Shown here: positions 1-8,300 of the stretch, piece by piece
How positions within the stretch are numbered: position 1 is the stretch's first letter
How the letters are laid out: every line of letters begins with the position of its first letter
Program-made: the position numbers and the translations under genes
From: Acidobacteriota bacterium
GTDB taxonomy: Bacteria > Acidobacteriota > Terriglobia > Terriglobales > Acidobacteriaceae
Length of the DNA: 32,470 bases
NCBI GenBank assembly: GCA_013289685.1
Contig: JABCZL010000029.1
Span: 1 to 32,470 of the forward strand
Direction of reading: 5' to 3'
Notes under the pieces: generated by a model
What the model was told of the DNA's origin: nothing
Database searches by the model: none
Seen by the model: only the letters and a program-made list of their open reading frames with translations

Positions 1-123
1 AAAGCGATCGAGAAAGCGCCGGCATTCGAATGGTTCGGCCTCGGACACGGCACCGGGGTTCCCGGCGCCGAAACCGTCGTATTACTCATGCTGTATGAAG
101 AACATTATCAGGTCGAGCCTTAG
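1..123 (+). CDS. C-terminal end of a truncated gene (unknown)
   Basis: Frame 1 is open from the first base and ends at TAG 121-123, giving a 40-residue tail that runs KAIEKAPAFEWFG at its start and closes with EEHYQVEP. The composition looks protein-like (aromatic, hydrophobic and acidic residues mixed, no low complexity), so it is probably the end of a gene that begins outside the window. No family can be named from so short a piece. A reverse-strand ORF overlaps it but looks like a shadow. Confidence 0.35.
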   Translation, partial: KAIEKAPAFEWFGLGHGTGVPGAETVVLLMLYEEHYQVEP

Positions 124-580
124 CCGGCGAAGGTTCCTGGCGTTGAATAAATTCAGTTGCCGCTTGGCTTGGATAGACCTTGCGCAGGTCAGGCTCCGCC
201 GCACTAGCGGAGCAGACGTTCTAAAGCTGTCAGCTGTTGCAAAATCGCCATTGCACTCATAACGAAAAGGCACGGTGTTTAGCCGTCCCACAGACCCACC
301 CCCAGGAATCGTCGCGGTGGCATCAATGATGCGCTTTTGCATTGTGGGACTTGATCGCCGCAGTACCTGCCATTTTCAAATCGGCGCTCGCCCTTTCGAC
401 CGGCGTTCATCGGTTTCCAACGGTGATTTCGTGGAGGCCCCTGAACCTGTCATCGCCGCGGAAATTAAATGAAAGTCTGCGGACTTCTACCCAAAACACC
501 GTATTCAAATGACGAAGGATCACGACCATACTCCCGTCTGATAAAGCAGTTCATGTGTCCGAAACGGGCGGTAACTGAAC
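124..580. other. non-coding stretch, nothing recognised
   Basis: Between the truncated gene end and the secreted protein gene there are only short overlapping ORFs on both strands with no recognisable motif, no convincing ribosome binding site and no T-run hairpin. It presumably carries the promoter of the following gene, but I cannot point to -35/-10 boxes. Confidence 0.4.
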
Positions 581-1306
581 GTGAACTCCACTCTCGTCTG
601 CCTCGTCATTGGAGCTGTTTCGCTTTGTTCCGCGCAGGGATCACCTCCGCGATTCAGCGAGAATATCAATGTCCAACGTCTAATCAAATTCTCGGGCACG
701 ATAACACGTGCGCAACGTGTGGGGTTCGTCGTTGACACGGTTGCTTTGCGGTTCACGATATACGACGAACCCAATGGAGGGCAGGCGTGCTGGCAGGAGA
801 CACAGAACGTGCTCCCAGATGCTCAAGGACACTACACGGTCTTGCTTGGTGAAAGCGCCCTGGGGGGACTCCCGGATAAAGTCTTTGCATCGCGCGGAAC
901 GCACTGGCTCGGGGTGCAGGCTTCAGGCCAACCGGAAGAACCGCGCATCCTGTTGGTAGAACCGCCATCCGCGTTGGAAGTAGAACCTGTCAGCCCGAGC
1001 ACGTCTGTCAGTGAAAGCGCAACGGCATATACCACAACCGAGCGATATCTCGGCCTGATTGCATCGATGATGTTTCTAGTGGGTGCTGGGATGGCCTATG
1101 GGGAACTGCGCAAGTGGTGGAAAGCACGAACGGAACAATACGGAGAACCGCCTTTCGCCAACCTGTTGAGATTTGTGCCTAGCCCTGACAGTCTACGGTC
1201 TGCGCAACGGCTCTGGTACCTTCTCTCGAACTGGCTTCGCTCCATTCGTGGGCGTTTCGAGCATTCGCTTAAGACTGCCGATCGCTCTCCTCAGAACGTC
1301 GATTAA
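581..1306 (+). CDS. secreted/anchored protein with carboxypeptidase-regulatory-like domain
   Basis: A 241-residue protein of unknown function. The GTG start is chosen because it opens directly into a signal peptide (residues 1-20, hydrophobic core LVCLVIGAVSLC, ending SAQG). Residues about 33-130 resemble the N-terminal unit of large acidobacterial surface proteins: a VALRFTIYDE strand, GGQACWQETQNV, then GHYTVLLG and LPDKVFAS, HWLGVQ, PRILLVEPPSAL. In those relatives the unit is usually followed by a long adhesin-like region. Here a Ser/Thr-rich linker (138-153) leads to one transmembrane helix (about 156-174) and a basic C-terminal tail that would be cytoplasmic. It may therefore be a shortened, membrane-anchored derivative. 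No Shine-Dalgarno is obvious. Family resemblance is from memory and function is unknown. Confidence 0.6.
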   Translation: MNSTLVCLVIGAVSLCSAQGSPPRFSENINVQRLIKFSGTITRAQRVGFVVDTVALRFTIYDEPNGGQACWQETQNVLPDAQGHYTVLLGESALGGLPDKVFASRGTHWLGVQASGQPEEPRILLVEPPSALEVEPVSPSTSVSESATAYTTTERYLGLIASMMFLVGAGMAYGELRKWWKARTEQYGEPPFANLLRFVPSPDSLRSAQRLWYLLSNWLRSIRGRFEHSLKTADRSPQNVD

Positions 1307-1527
1307 TGATCAAGCAACGAAGGCTGCGTGATTTCTTAGGGTATGCCATGAATTTCCTTCGGTTCTTCTTGCGCATGTTTGCCCCTTGTGAGCGGAGTTC
1401 CTCGAATCGAAAATGGTGCGCCGCGGCTGTAAGGTAAGCGTCCGGTTGTAACCGGGTGGACAGATATGCAGTAGGAAGTCATTCTTCGGAAGTGGACACT
1501 TCGGATAGGTGTCCACTTGGAGCGGAG

Positions 1528-1830
1528 ATGGACACTTCCGGGCAAGTTCCAGTTGTGACAGCGGATAAGAGTAAGACGTTGGGCGCGACCGCGCGGCAGC
1601 GGCGCAGTATCGCGGAGAAGCGGCGGATTGTCGAAGAGACGTTAGGGGAAGGCGCGTCCGTGGCGCGAGGCGCGCGGGCACATGGCATCAACGCGAACCA
1701 GGTATTTGGGTGGCGTCGGCTCTACCAGGCAGGAAGACTTGGGGAGCGCAAGCCGGTTATGAAGTTGCTGCCGGTTCGGGTGAGCGAGAGTTTGCCGGGG
1801 CCTCTGCCGGTGGAGCGCAGGTCCGCCGAC
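1528..1830 (+). pseudogene. tnpA: IS66 TnpA-like helix-turn-helix protein, truncated
   Basis: Starting at ATG 1528 (MDTSGQVPVV) the frame shows the IS66 OrfA signature: RQRRSIAEKRRIVEETL, then GASVARGARAHGINANQVFGWRRLY, a Tn3/IS3-type helix-turn-helix in which the last helix ends in the conserved W-RR. A Leu/Pro-rich segment (MKLLPVRVSES) follows, and after about LPVERRSA the homology stops and the reading frame runs into tnpC sequence in another frame. The normal C-terminal part is missing. A GTG at 1456 would extend the frame, but that stretch lies within the element end. It is unlikely to be functional because its partners are deleted. Confidence 0.65.
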
Positions 1831-1835
1831 TTCCC

Positions 1836-2219
1836 CGACGGTGGTTCGAGGCGATCCTGTCGAAGCTGTCGCGGAAGTCAGAGACGACGGCGGCGATTCG
1901 TTATGCCCACTCGCGGTGGGACGCGCTCACGCGTTATATAGAAGATGGACACATCGAGATCGACAATAACGCCGCCGAACGCTCTTTGCGCGGCGTGGCC
2001 CTGGGGCGCAAGAATTACTTGTTCGCGGGATCGGATGCGGGCGGCGAGCGCGCAGCAATCATCTACAGCCTGATCGGTTCGGCGAAACTCAATGGCCTCG
2101 ATCCCGAAGCCTATCTGCGCGAAGTGCTGACCCACATCGCCGACCATCCCATCAACCGCATCGAGGAACTGCTTCCATGGAATCTCGTCGCCCGCGTCCC
2201 GCCAGAACCCAGCGTGTAA
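1836..2219 (+). pseudogene. tnpC: IS66 transposase TnpC, C-terminal fragment
   Basis: In the frame of position 1710, from about WFEAIL (1842), the sequence matches the IS66 transposase C-terminus: KLSRKSETTAAIRYAHSRW, then DGHIEIDNNAAERSLRG, ALGRKNYLFAGSDAGGERAA, YSLIGSAKLNGLDPEAYL and HPINRIEELLPWN. The IDNNAAER block holds the last acidic catalytic residue (E) of the DDE site; the two upstream Asp residues and the zinc-binding region are absent. The fragment is joined out of frame to tnpA, evidence of one internal deletion that removed tnpB and roughly three quarters of tnpC. Confidence 0.8.
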
Positions 2220-2373
2220 AACAGAAGGCAGAGAGCGCCGTGGCTGCCTTGGTCAGGCGTGGTATTGTCAATGCGTGTAGTACGACGCGGAGTTCGATTT
2301 CGACGCCAGGTCTGGCGAGCTGATGGTTACGATGAACCGAGCAGTATGATTGAATATCGCGCAGTTGCGGCAG

Positions 2374-3123
2374 ATGAAGCCACGCCCTGACAAATCGCGG
2401 TGGCGGTCCGAGGGCCCGTCGACCCCGGCGTGTTCCAGCGACCGCGTCGATGTCTGGAGAGTACGGCTTGACCAACCGGCGTCACCAGCTCAGGCAAACA
2501 ACGTTCTCTCTCCCGATGAATTGGCGCGCGCTAACCGTTTTCACTTCGAGCGGGATCGTCTACATTTTGTCCGATGCCGCACCGCGCTGCGGTTCCTTCT
2601 GGGCCGGTACCTAGGAATACCCGCCCTCGAAATACGCTTGGAATATCAGACCAGCGGTAAGCCGGAACTGGCTGCGAAGCAAAATCTGCGACGGCTGCGG
2701 TTTAATGTTTCCCACTCCGCGGACCTCGCGCTCATCGCGGTGAGCGCGGATCACCGGCTTGGCATCGACATCGAAAACATACGCGCTGACGTCGACATTG
2801 CTATGCTTTCCGAACGGTTTTTCTCCGCTCGCGAGCGCGCAAGTCTTCAGGCTTTACCGCAGAACCTCCAGTTGCAGGCATTCTTCGCGTGCTGGACCCG
2901 CAAGGAAGCCTTTCTCAAAGCGACGGGTGACGGGCTCTCTTTCCCGTTGTCGGATTTCACCGTTTCTACCCACCCCGAGCGCAGTCCCGAGCTCGAGGAG
3001 ATCCGGGGCGACACTGAGGTGGCCCACTGGTTCTTGGCAGATCTCAGCCCGAAAAACGGCTACCGCGCGACAGTAGCCGTCGAGGGCCTCCCTGCCAGCG
3101 TAGAAACCTATCGCTGGAATTGA
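2374..3123 (+). CDS. 4'-phosphopantetheinyl transferase, Sfp type
   Basis: Transfers the 4'-phosphopantetheine arm of CoA to the Ser of carrier-protein domains, the step that switches NRPS PCPs on. Counting from a TTG at 2350, the family motifs are SGKPEL (102-107), RFNVSHSADLA (117-127), LGIDIENI (137-144; D140 and E142 bind Mg2+) and CWTRKEAFLKATG (181-193; E186 and K190 catalytic). The length (249 aa from the ATG at 2374, 257 from the TTG) fits the broad-specificity Sfp/Gsp group rather than the short AcpS group. I prefer the ATG because the sequence before residue 9 shows no conservation I recognise. It stands alone on the + strand between the IS66 remnant and a PilZ gene, about 2.2 kb beyond the end of the leftward NRPS unit. 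It is the obvious candidate to prime the four PCPs. Function is well supported, pathway assignment is inferred. Confidence 0.9.
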   Translation: MKPRPDKSRWRSEGPSTPACSSDRVDVWRVRLDQPASPAQANNVLSPDELARANRFHFERDRLHFVRCRTALRFLLGRYLGIPALEIRLEYQTSGKPELAAKQNLRRLRFNVSHSADLALIAVSADHRLGIDIENIRADVDIAMLSERFFSARERASLQALPQNLQLQAFFACWTRKEAFLKATGDGLSFPLSDFTVSTHPERSPELEEIRGDTEVAHWFLADLSPKNGYRATVAVEGLPASVETYRWN

Positions 3124-3309
3124 CCTCCACTGCTTCTTCCACAGCATCTTCCCGTTACAGCCCACCGCTCGAAAATCGTCGCCGCGCCACGCACGTCAAT
3201 GGAGCTTGATCTCGCAATCCCCGAAACGGGGGATCACCCGGAAGAGGTCTAAACGGTCCTTACCGGACGTTTACGCTGTAAGCTCAGCGGTCGTTGGACT
3301 GGGTGAACG

Positions 3310-3672
3310 TCACTCGCGTTTTGCGGTGTATTCGAGAATCGACTGCCGACTCTGCGCACCAATATGAGTGAACTGAATTCCGTGGCGCCTCTCGTCTCCC
3401 CAGATCACAGCTCCGACCGCGTCAACCGCTATACCAGAAACGGGTAACCTAAATGACAGCTGCACAACTTCTTTCGGCTTTAAGCCACTGACTTCAACCT
3501 GCATTCCGCTTTCGCTGAGATTCCGACTCACTCCGCGCATCGTTCGGGAATCTACCATGCAAATCACCAGCGCCTGTATCGGAACGCGCGCGTATCTGCG
3601 TCGATTCGACAACATCCGGTACCGCCGGTCGTTTCCACTTGTCTCTTCCATTCGCAGCGGGGGTCGGGCCAC
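3310..3672 (-). CDS. PilZ-domain protein
   Basis: A 120-residue single-domain protein. The PilZ signature is present: R25-R-Y-A-R29 (RxxxR) and N51-L-S53-E-S-G56 (the D/NxSxxG box), which in the family clamp cyclic di-GMP. They are followed by the beta-barrel strands VQLSFRLP and AVGAVIWGDERRHGIQFTHIG. Such proteins act as cytoplasmic receivers of c-di-GMP, controlling motility or polysaccharide secretion. The start is GTG at 3672; an ATG at 3651 is an alternative and would keep the whole domain. It is transcribed toward the PPTase gene (convergent). No direct link to the NRPS locus is evident. Confidence 0.85.
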   Translation of the reverse strand: MARPPLRMEETSGNDRRYRMLSNRRRYARVPIQALVICMVDSRTMRGVSRNLSESGMQVEVSGLKPKEVVQLSFRLPVSGIAVDAVGAVIWGDERRHGIQFTHIGAQSRQSILEYTAKRE

Positions 3673-4218
3673 GGTTCCCTCAGCGGGAATAGCCAGTTCG
3701 AGCGAAAGTCTCGACCGCCCGCGATCTCTAGCAGTTGAGAAAGTGTGGAATTAGGATACATCTGTGAGCCGACCAATCGACGCCGGGGAGGAGGAGTTGT
3801 TCGCCTGGGTCGAATTCGAATCGGAACGCATACGACCGCTACGGTAGCCTACAACCCGGCAGCCCAAAGAGGGCTCCAGGCAAGCCAATCAAAAGTGGCC
3901 CTCTAAAGCGATGTATGTAAAACCGATCAACGAGATGGCGATCAAGACGTAAGGCCAAAACCACGCGATCTGTTTCAGCACACGCACGCGCGGATTTTAT
4001 GACTCGACTTGTACGCCTACAATACGGTCCGCAAGGTATCCGACAATGATTGAAACTGTATCCCCGTCGTATTCTTTGCTCATTCACTCTCGGCGATGGA
4101 CGCGAAGGTCACCGCCGCGGGAGACCGCGAATACGACGAATGGCAGTTGGACCACCTGACGCGGGCGGTATAGCTCAACCGAATGTGGTCTTCTGCACCC
4201 AGCCTTCAGGCAGTCATA
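3673..4218. other. 546-bp gap, mostly non-coding
   Basis: The gap lies between the lipoprotein stop and the PilZ start, both leftward genes. Only a possible 32-residue membrane peptide on the minus strand (3889-3987) is protein-like; the other ORFs are Arg/Cys/Pro-rich shadows. No terminator hairpin followed by a T-run was found. Confidence 0.4.
3889..3987 (-). CDS. possible 32-residue single-TM peptide
   Basis: From GTG at 3987 to TGA at 3889 the minus strand reads VRVLKQIAWFWPYVLIAI and then SLIGFTYIALEGHF. That is a short basic head, about 20 hydrophobic residues including an aromatic belt (WFWPY), and a polar end: exactly a one-pass membrane peptide. An in-frame stop lies just upstream, so the ORF is not the tail of a longer intact gene unless that gene is frameshifted. 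There is no clear Shine-Dalgarno. It could be a real small membrane protein or the last TM of a decayed gene. Confidence 0.3.
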   Translation of the reverse strand: MRVLKQIAWFWPYVLIAISLIGFTYIALEGHF

Positions 4219-5037
4219 TTAGTAATGTGGTAGGGACGTTCCACTCAGAGCCGCGAGGATCAGGGTTCCTGCGTAGGCATTGTCCACGGCCACGGAGGTG
4301 GTGAACTTCATTCCGGTTCTCCAGTTCGCGGGTGCCTCCGGGTGTATTCCCGAAAGGATGACCCAGCCTTTCCCGGACGTCCCCTCGACGATGGCCGGAG
4401 TGCCATCCGGGTACTTGCCTACAATGCTGCCCCATCCCGTGAATTGGGGGCCGTCCTGCCAGTATTGATCCAGCGCACCGGCGTCGGGACTAGAAATCTC
4501 AACCGCTGCCTTGTGGATCCCGTTGTAGTAGTCGGCATAAAAATTGAACCAGACTCCCGACGTCAGATTCAGCCCATTGTAAATCGAGTAGCCGCCAAAG
4601 AATCCGCCGGCGCAGATTCCCAGGTAGTGCAAGCCGTCGTTCGTGACAGCGTTGTGGATGTTGGTCGTAGTAGTCGAGGAAAGGTTATGGCCAATCGTAA
4701 TCGAGTTCCCGCCCGGGACGATCAACAGCTTGTAACCTTTTAGCTGTGTCTCGCTCATCCCATTCAGTTGGGAGGAATTCGCGGTCGCGTAAGTGAGGTT
4801 GTTTGCGCCGAGGATGGTTTTGACAGCAGAAACATCAGATGCAGATGTGCCCGTCCCGGTGAAAAGTAGGATGGGGGGAGTAGAGCCAAGATTCAACGCC
4901 ACCGGAGTACTAGCGGGCGCTCCGAGCGTCGAGCCGGAGGTGCCACAACCGCTGAAGCCGATCAAAATAAGGGCCGTTGACGCCAGGACTAACATGTGGC
5001 CGGTTCTAGTCACTGCAGGGCGGAGGTATGAATTCAT
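4219..5037 (-). CDS. lipoprotein with BPL_N / glutaminase-like domain
   Basis: A 272-residue exported protein. The ATG at 5037 is chosen because AGGGAG lies 7 nt upstream (5045-5050) and it opens a lipoprotein signal: basic start, TM core LVLASTALILIGF, lipobox FSGC with Cys31. Residues about 55-270 form a class I glutaminase-like alpha/beta domain of the BPL_N type: KLLIVPGGNSITIG (103-116), HYLGICAGGFFGG with candidate nucleophile Cys142 in a G-x-C-x-G elbow, and LSGIHPEAP with His232 and Glu234, completing a Cys-His-Glu triad. BPL_N proteins are usually unannotated hydrolase/amidotransferase-like; the substrate is unknown. It is codirectional with and 264 bp downstream of the last NRPS gene, so it might be cotranscribed, but it has its own spacing and RBS. 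Confidence 0.7.
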   Translation of the reverse strand: MNSYLRPAVTRTGHMLVLASTALILIGFSGCGTSGSTLGAPASTPVALNLGSTPPILLFTGTGTSASDVSAVKTILGANNLTYATANSSQLNGMSETQLKGYKLLIVPGGNSITIGHNLSSTTTTNIHNAVTNDGLHYLGICAGGFFGGYSIYNGLNLTSGVWFNFYADYYNGIHKAAVEISSPDAGALDQYWQDGPQFTGWGSIVGKYPDGTPAIVEGTSGKGWVILSGIHPEAPANWRTGMKFTTSVAVDNAYAGTLILAALSGTSLPHY

Positions 5038-5300
5038 TACGAGACTCCCTTTAGAACGCATGACGGCGAGGCGCTTTTTTATCAGCGGTGGCCCGAACAG
5101 TTTATTAGGGTTTATCGGACTCGAACTAGACAGACTTCTGCTGTCCCGCGATTTTCCCCCAGATATGCCGAAAGTGGAAGTCACACTAGTACATGGGACG
5201 AGACGCGGAAGTACATGAGACCCCGGGAGGTTCTAGACGGCTTGGGTGAGCATCTGCTATATGACCGCAATGATCGTTCTAAGCTTCGCGAGCGGTGGAA

Positions 5301-8300
5301 TCAGGATGGAAGCCCATAGGTCTGTCTTCCATTCAGGATCGCCTTCACGATACTGGTGGCCTCCTCTACAGACAGACGGTCCAATTGAGTGAGAAGCGCT
5401 TCCTGATCTGGATCCGCGGTGGGGCGTTGGCGGCCTGGGAGGGTGGGGGTATGAGGTTTCAAGCCCGCGGCTCGGGCTTTCTCGACTTCCTGAGCCAGGC
5501 CGGCAATCGTGGGCGATTCAAAAACGCTGCGCACCGGCAACTCCACTTCCATTGTCCGCCGGATGCGCGCAGTCATCTGCAGTACCAGCAGCGAATGTCC
5601 TCCGAGTTCGAAAAAGTTCTGTTCCCGTCCGACCGCTTCCACTTTCAACAATTCGCGCCAGATCTCAACCAACTGGGCTTCGCTTTCGTTGTGTGGGCCC
5701 ACCCAGTCTTGCCCATCGACCAGCCGTCTTCCCCCGCAGTCGTCCAGCGCAGCCCGATTTACCTTTCCACTGGGCAACAGCGGCAGCTTTTCGATCTGCC
5801 AATAACTGGCGGGGGCCATGTGCTCGGGCAGCTTGATCCGCAAAAAGCGGCGCAATTCTCCCGCCTCCGGCACCGCCGTTCCGGCTCGGCCCACCAGATA
5901 GGCCGTCAACTTCTGCTGCTCGGCTTCTCCGCTTACAGCCACTACTGCTTCCCGCACCGCGGGATGGCTGGCCAGCACAGACTCGATTTCTCCCAACTCG
6001 ATGCGCACTCCCCGCAGCTTGATCTGGGTGTCTACTCGTCCCACATATTCGATCTCGCCGTTGCTCCAATAGCGGCCAAGATCTCCGGTGCGATAGAGAC
6101 GAGAACCTCGCCCAGGAACCAACCAGTTCTCCACGAAGCGTTCCGCGGTCAGTTCGGGCCGGTTGAGATAGCCACGCGCCAGCCCCTCTCCCCCGATATA
6201 GATTTCGCCGATAACGTTCACAGGTACCTGGCTTCGATGACCGTCAACAATGTAGATGGAAGTGTTTGCAATGGGCCGACCTATGGGAATAGCTTCCTCC
6301 TGCCCACTGATTTTGCAGAAGGAGGACCAGATTGTAGTCTCGGTCGGGCCATAGAGGTTCCAAACGGAGCGGCCGCGAGAGGTCAGTTGTGTGGCTAATT
6401 CCGGCGATAGCGCCTCACCTCCACAAAGAATCTTCAAATCAGGATCGCCGTGCCATCCGGCCTCGATGAGCAAGCGCCAGGTTGCGGGCGTTGCCTGCAT
6501 GGCGGTTACTTTACTGTCTTTCAAAAGGTCTTTGAGCCGGTTTCCGTCAATGACGTCTGCTGAGTCGGCGATTACCAGCCGCGCTCCCGAGACCAGAGGC
6601 AAGAAGATTTCCAGCCCGGCAATATCGAAGGAGAGAGTTGTTACGGCGAGCAACACATCTTCATGATTTAGGCCTGGTTTACACTGCATAGAGCGAAGCA
6701 GGTTGACAACACTTCGATGTTCGATCGCCACACCCTTCGGTCTTCCAGTGGAACCGGACGTGTACATCACGTAGGCCAAGTTCTGCGGTGTAACGCAAGT
6801 GGAGGGATCAGCCCTGCTTTCATTCTCGATGAATTTCCAGTCTGGATCCAAAACAATGGTATATGGGCCGAACAAAGGACGGAGCGAGCTTTGGTCCGCC
6901 ACCAACGCCACAGGTTTCGAGTCAGCCAGCAGAAAGGCCAGGCGTTCGTCCGGCAACTTCGGATCGAGCGGAACGTATGCGCCTCCGGCCTTCAGAATGC
7001 CGAGTAAAGCGATCACCATACTCGGTCCGCGGTCGACGCACAGTCCCACGGGTGCGTCTGGCGCGACGCCTCGTTTTAGAAGAAGCCTAGCCAACTGGTT
7101 CGCGCGGTCGTTCAGGTCTCGATAAGAAAGACATTGGCCGTGCGAGACGACGGCAGTAGTCTCCGGAACGCACCGAGCTTGTAGCTCAAACAACTGGTGA
7201 ATACATGACTTTGGATACGTCCGGACGGTATCGTTCCATGTTCTTAGGAAGCGATTTTCACGGGAACTCACCAGCGGCAGTTCGGATAGTCTCTGTTCCG
7301 GATTCTCTATTCCTCCCCGTATCAGCGTCTTCCAATGGATCGCCATGCGAGCGACTGTCTCACGCTCAAATAGGTCGGTGCTGTAGTGGAACCGGGCCAA
7401 CAGTTGGTCGGTTCGCTCGTCCAACTCCAGATAGAGGTCATACTTTGTTGCACCAGTGTCCACATCCATCTGTGTGAGCCGCCAACTGGGATCGATGTCA
7501 GGCATCGGCGGCTCTAGCGAAAAGAGCGCCTGGAACAGCGGATTTCGGCTGGGCTCTCTTTGAATTTTCAGTTCTCGGACAAGATATTCAAATGGCGTGC
7601 GGTCGTGATCGAGAGCGGCAAGGCTCCAGTTACGGGCGCGATGGACCAACTCGCGAAAACTTGGGTTCCTGGAAACGTCCGCGGGAACTACCACCGTGTT
7701 GAGGAAGTATCCCAGAAGATGCTCTGTCTCAGGGCGATTGCGGCCGGCAGTGACGGTTCCAATCGGAATCCGCTCCTCGCCCGAATAGCGTTGTAGCAGC
7801 GCCGCAAAGCCGGCCAACAATACGTGAAATGTGGAGCCCCCTTCCCTTCGACAGAACTCCCTCAATGACGCAGTGAGAGTAGATCGCAATTTGAATGGAT
7901 ACATCGAGCCGCGAAATGTCCGCGGATGTGAGTTGCTGTGGTCGGTCGGTAAATATACTTCGGGCAGAGTCCCGCCGAGTTGTTCGCGCCAGTACTCAAT
8001 CTCTTTGGCAAGAGATTCCCGTGTGACAGTTCGGCGTTCCCAGCATGCATAGTCCGGAAATTGAATTTGAAGTTCCGGCAACGGATTAGGATCACCGGCT
8101 GAAAATGCTTTGTATAGCGTCGACAACTCGGGGAGAAAGACGCGATAGATTGCGACGCCATCAAAAATGATATGGCTCAGTGTGAGGTAAAGCCGATGCT
8201 CATTAGTGTCGAGACGGATCAGCTTTGCTCGAAAAAGTGGTACCTGCCCAAGATCGATGGGTGCTTGCGCATCGGCGGTAGCAATGCACCGGGCAGCGGC

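Larger units (their letters stand above)
1434..2219 (+). mobile_element. IS66-family insertion sequence, internally deleted remnant
   Basis: The left end starts GTAAGCGTCC at 1434, the usual IS66 terminal motif, preceded by GCTGTAAG (1426-1433). Inside are the start of tnpA and the last 120 or so codons of tnpC; tnpB and most of tnpC are missing. No right inverted repeat and no second copy of the 8-bp flank are recognisable after the tnpC stop, so the right boundary is set at that stop. The element cannot encode its own transposase and is a fossil. Confidence 0.75.

Noticed and set aside
82..472. Short ORFs on both strands near the left edge
   Set aside because: They overlap one another, have no RBS or recognisable motif, and one overlaps the better-supported truncated gene end.
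3217..3234. Terminator after the PPTase gene (ATCCCC-GAAACG-GGGGAT)
   Set aside because: Six-base stem without a T-run on either strand, 94 bp from the stop; too weak to call.
5295..6398. 367-codon + strand ORF opposite the Gly-type NRPS
   Set aside because: It is the antisense shadow of the A6-PCP region; a parallel antisense ORF exists over the other copy at 13301-14041. Composition is His/Gln/Ser/Pro-rich with no motif.
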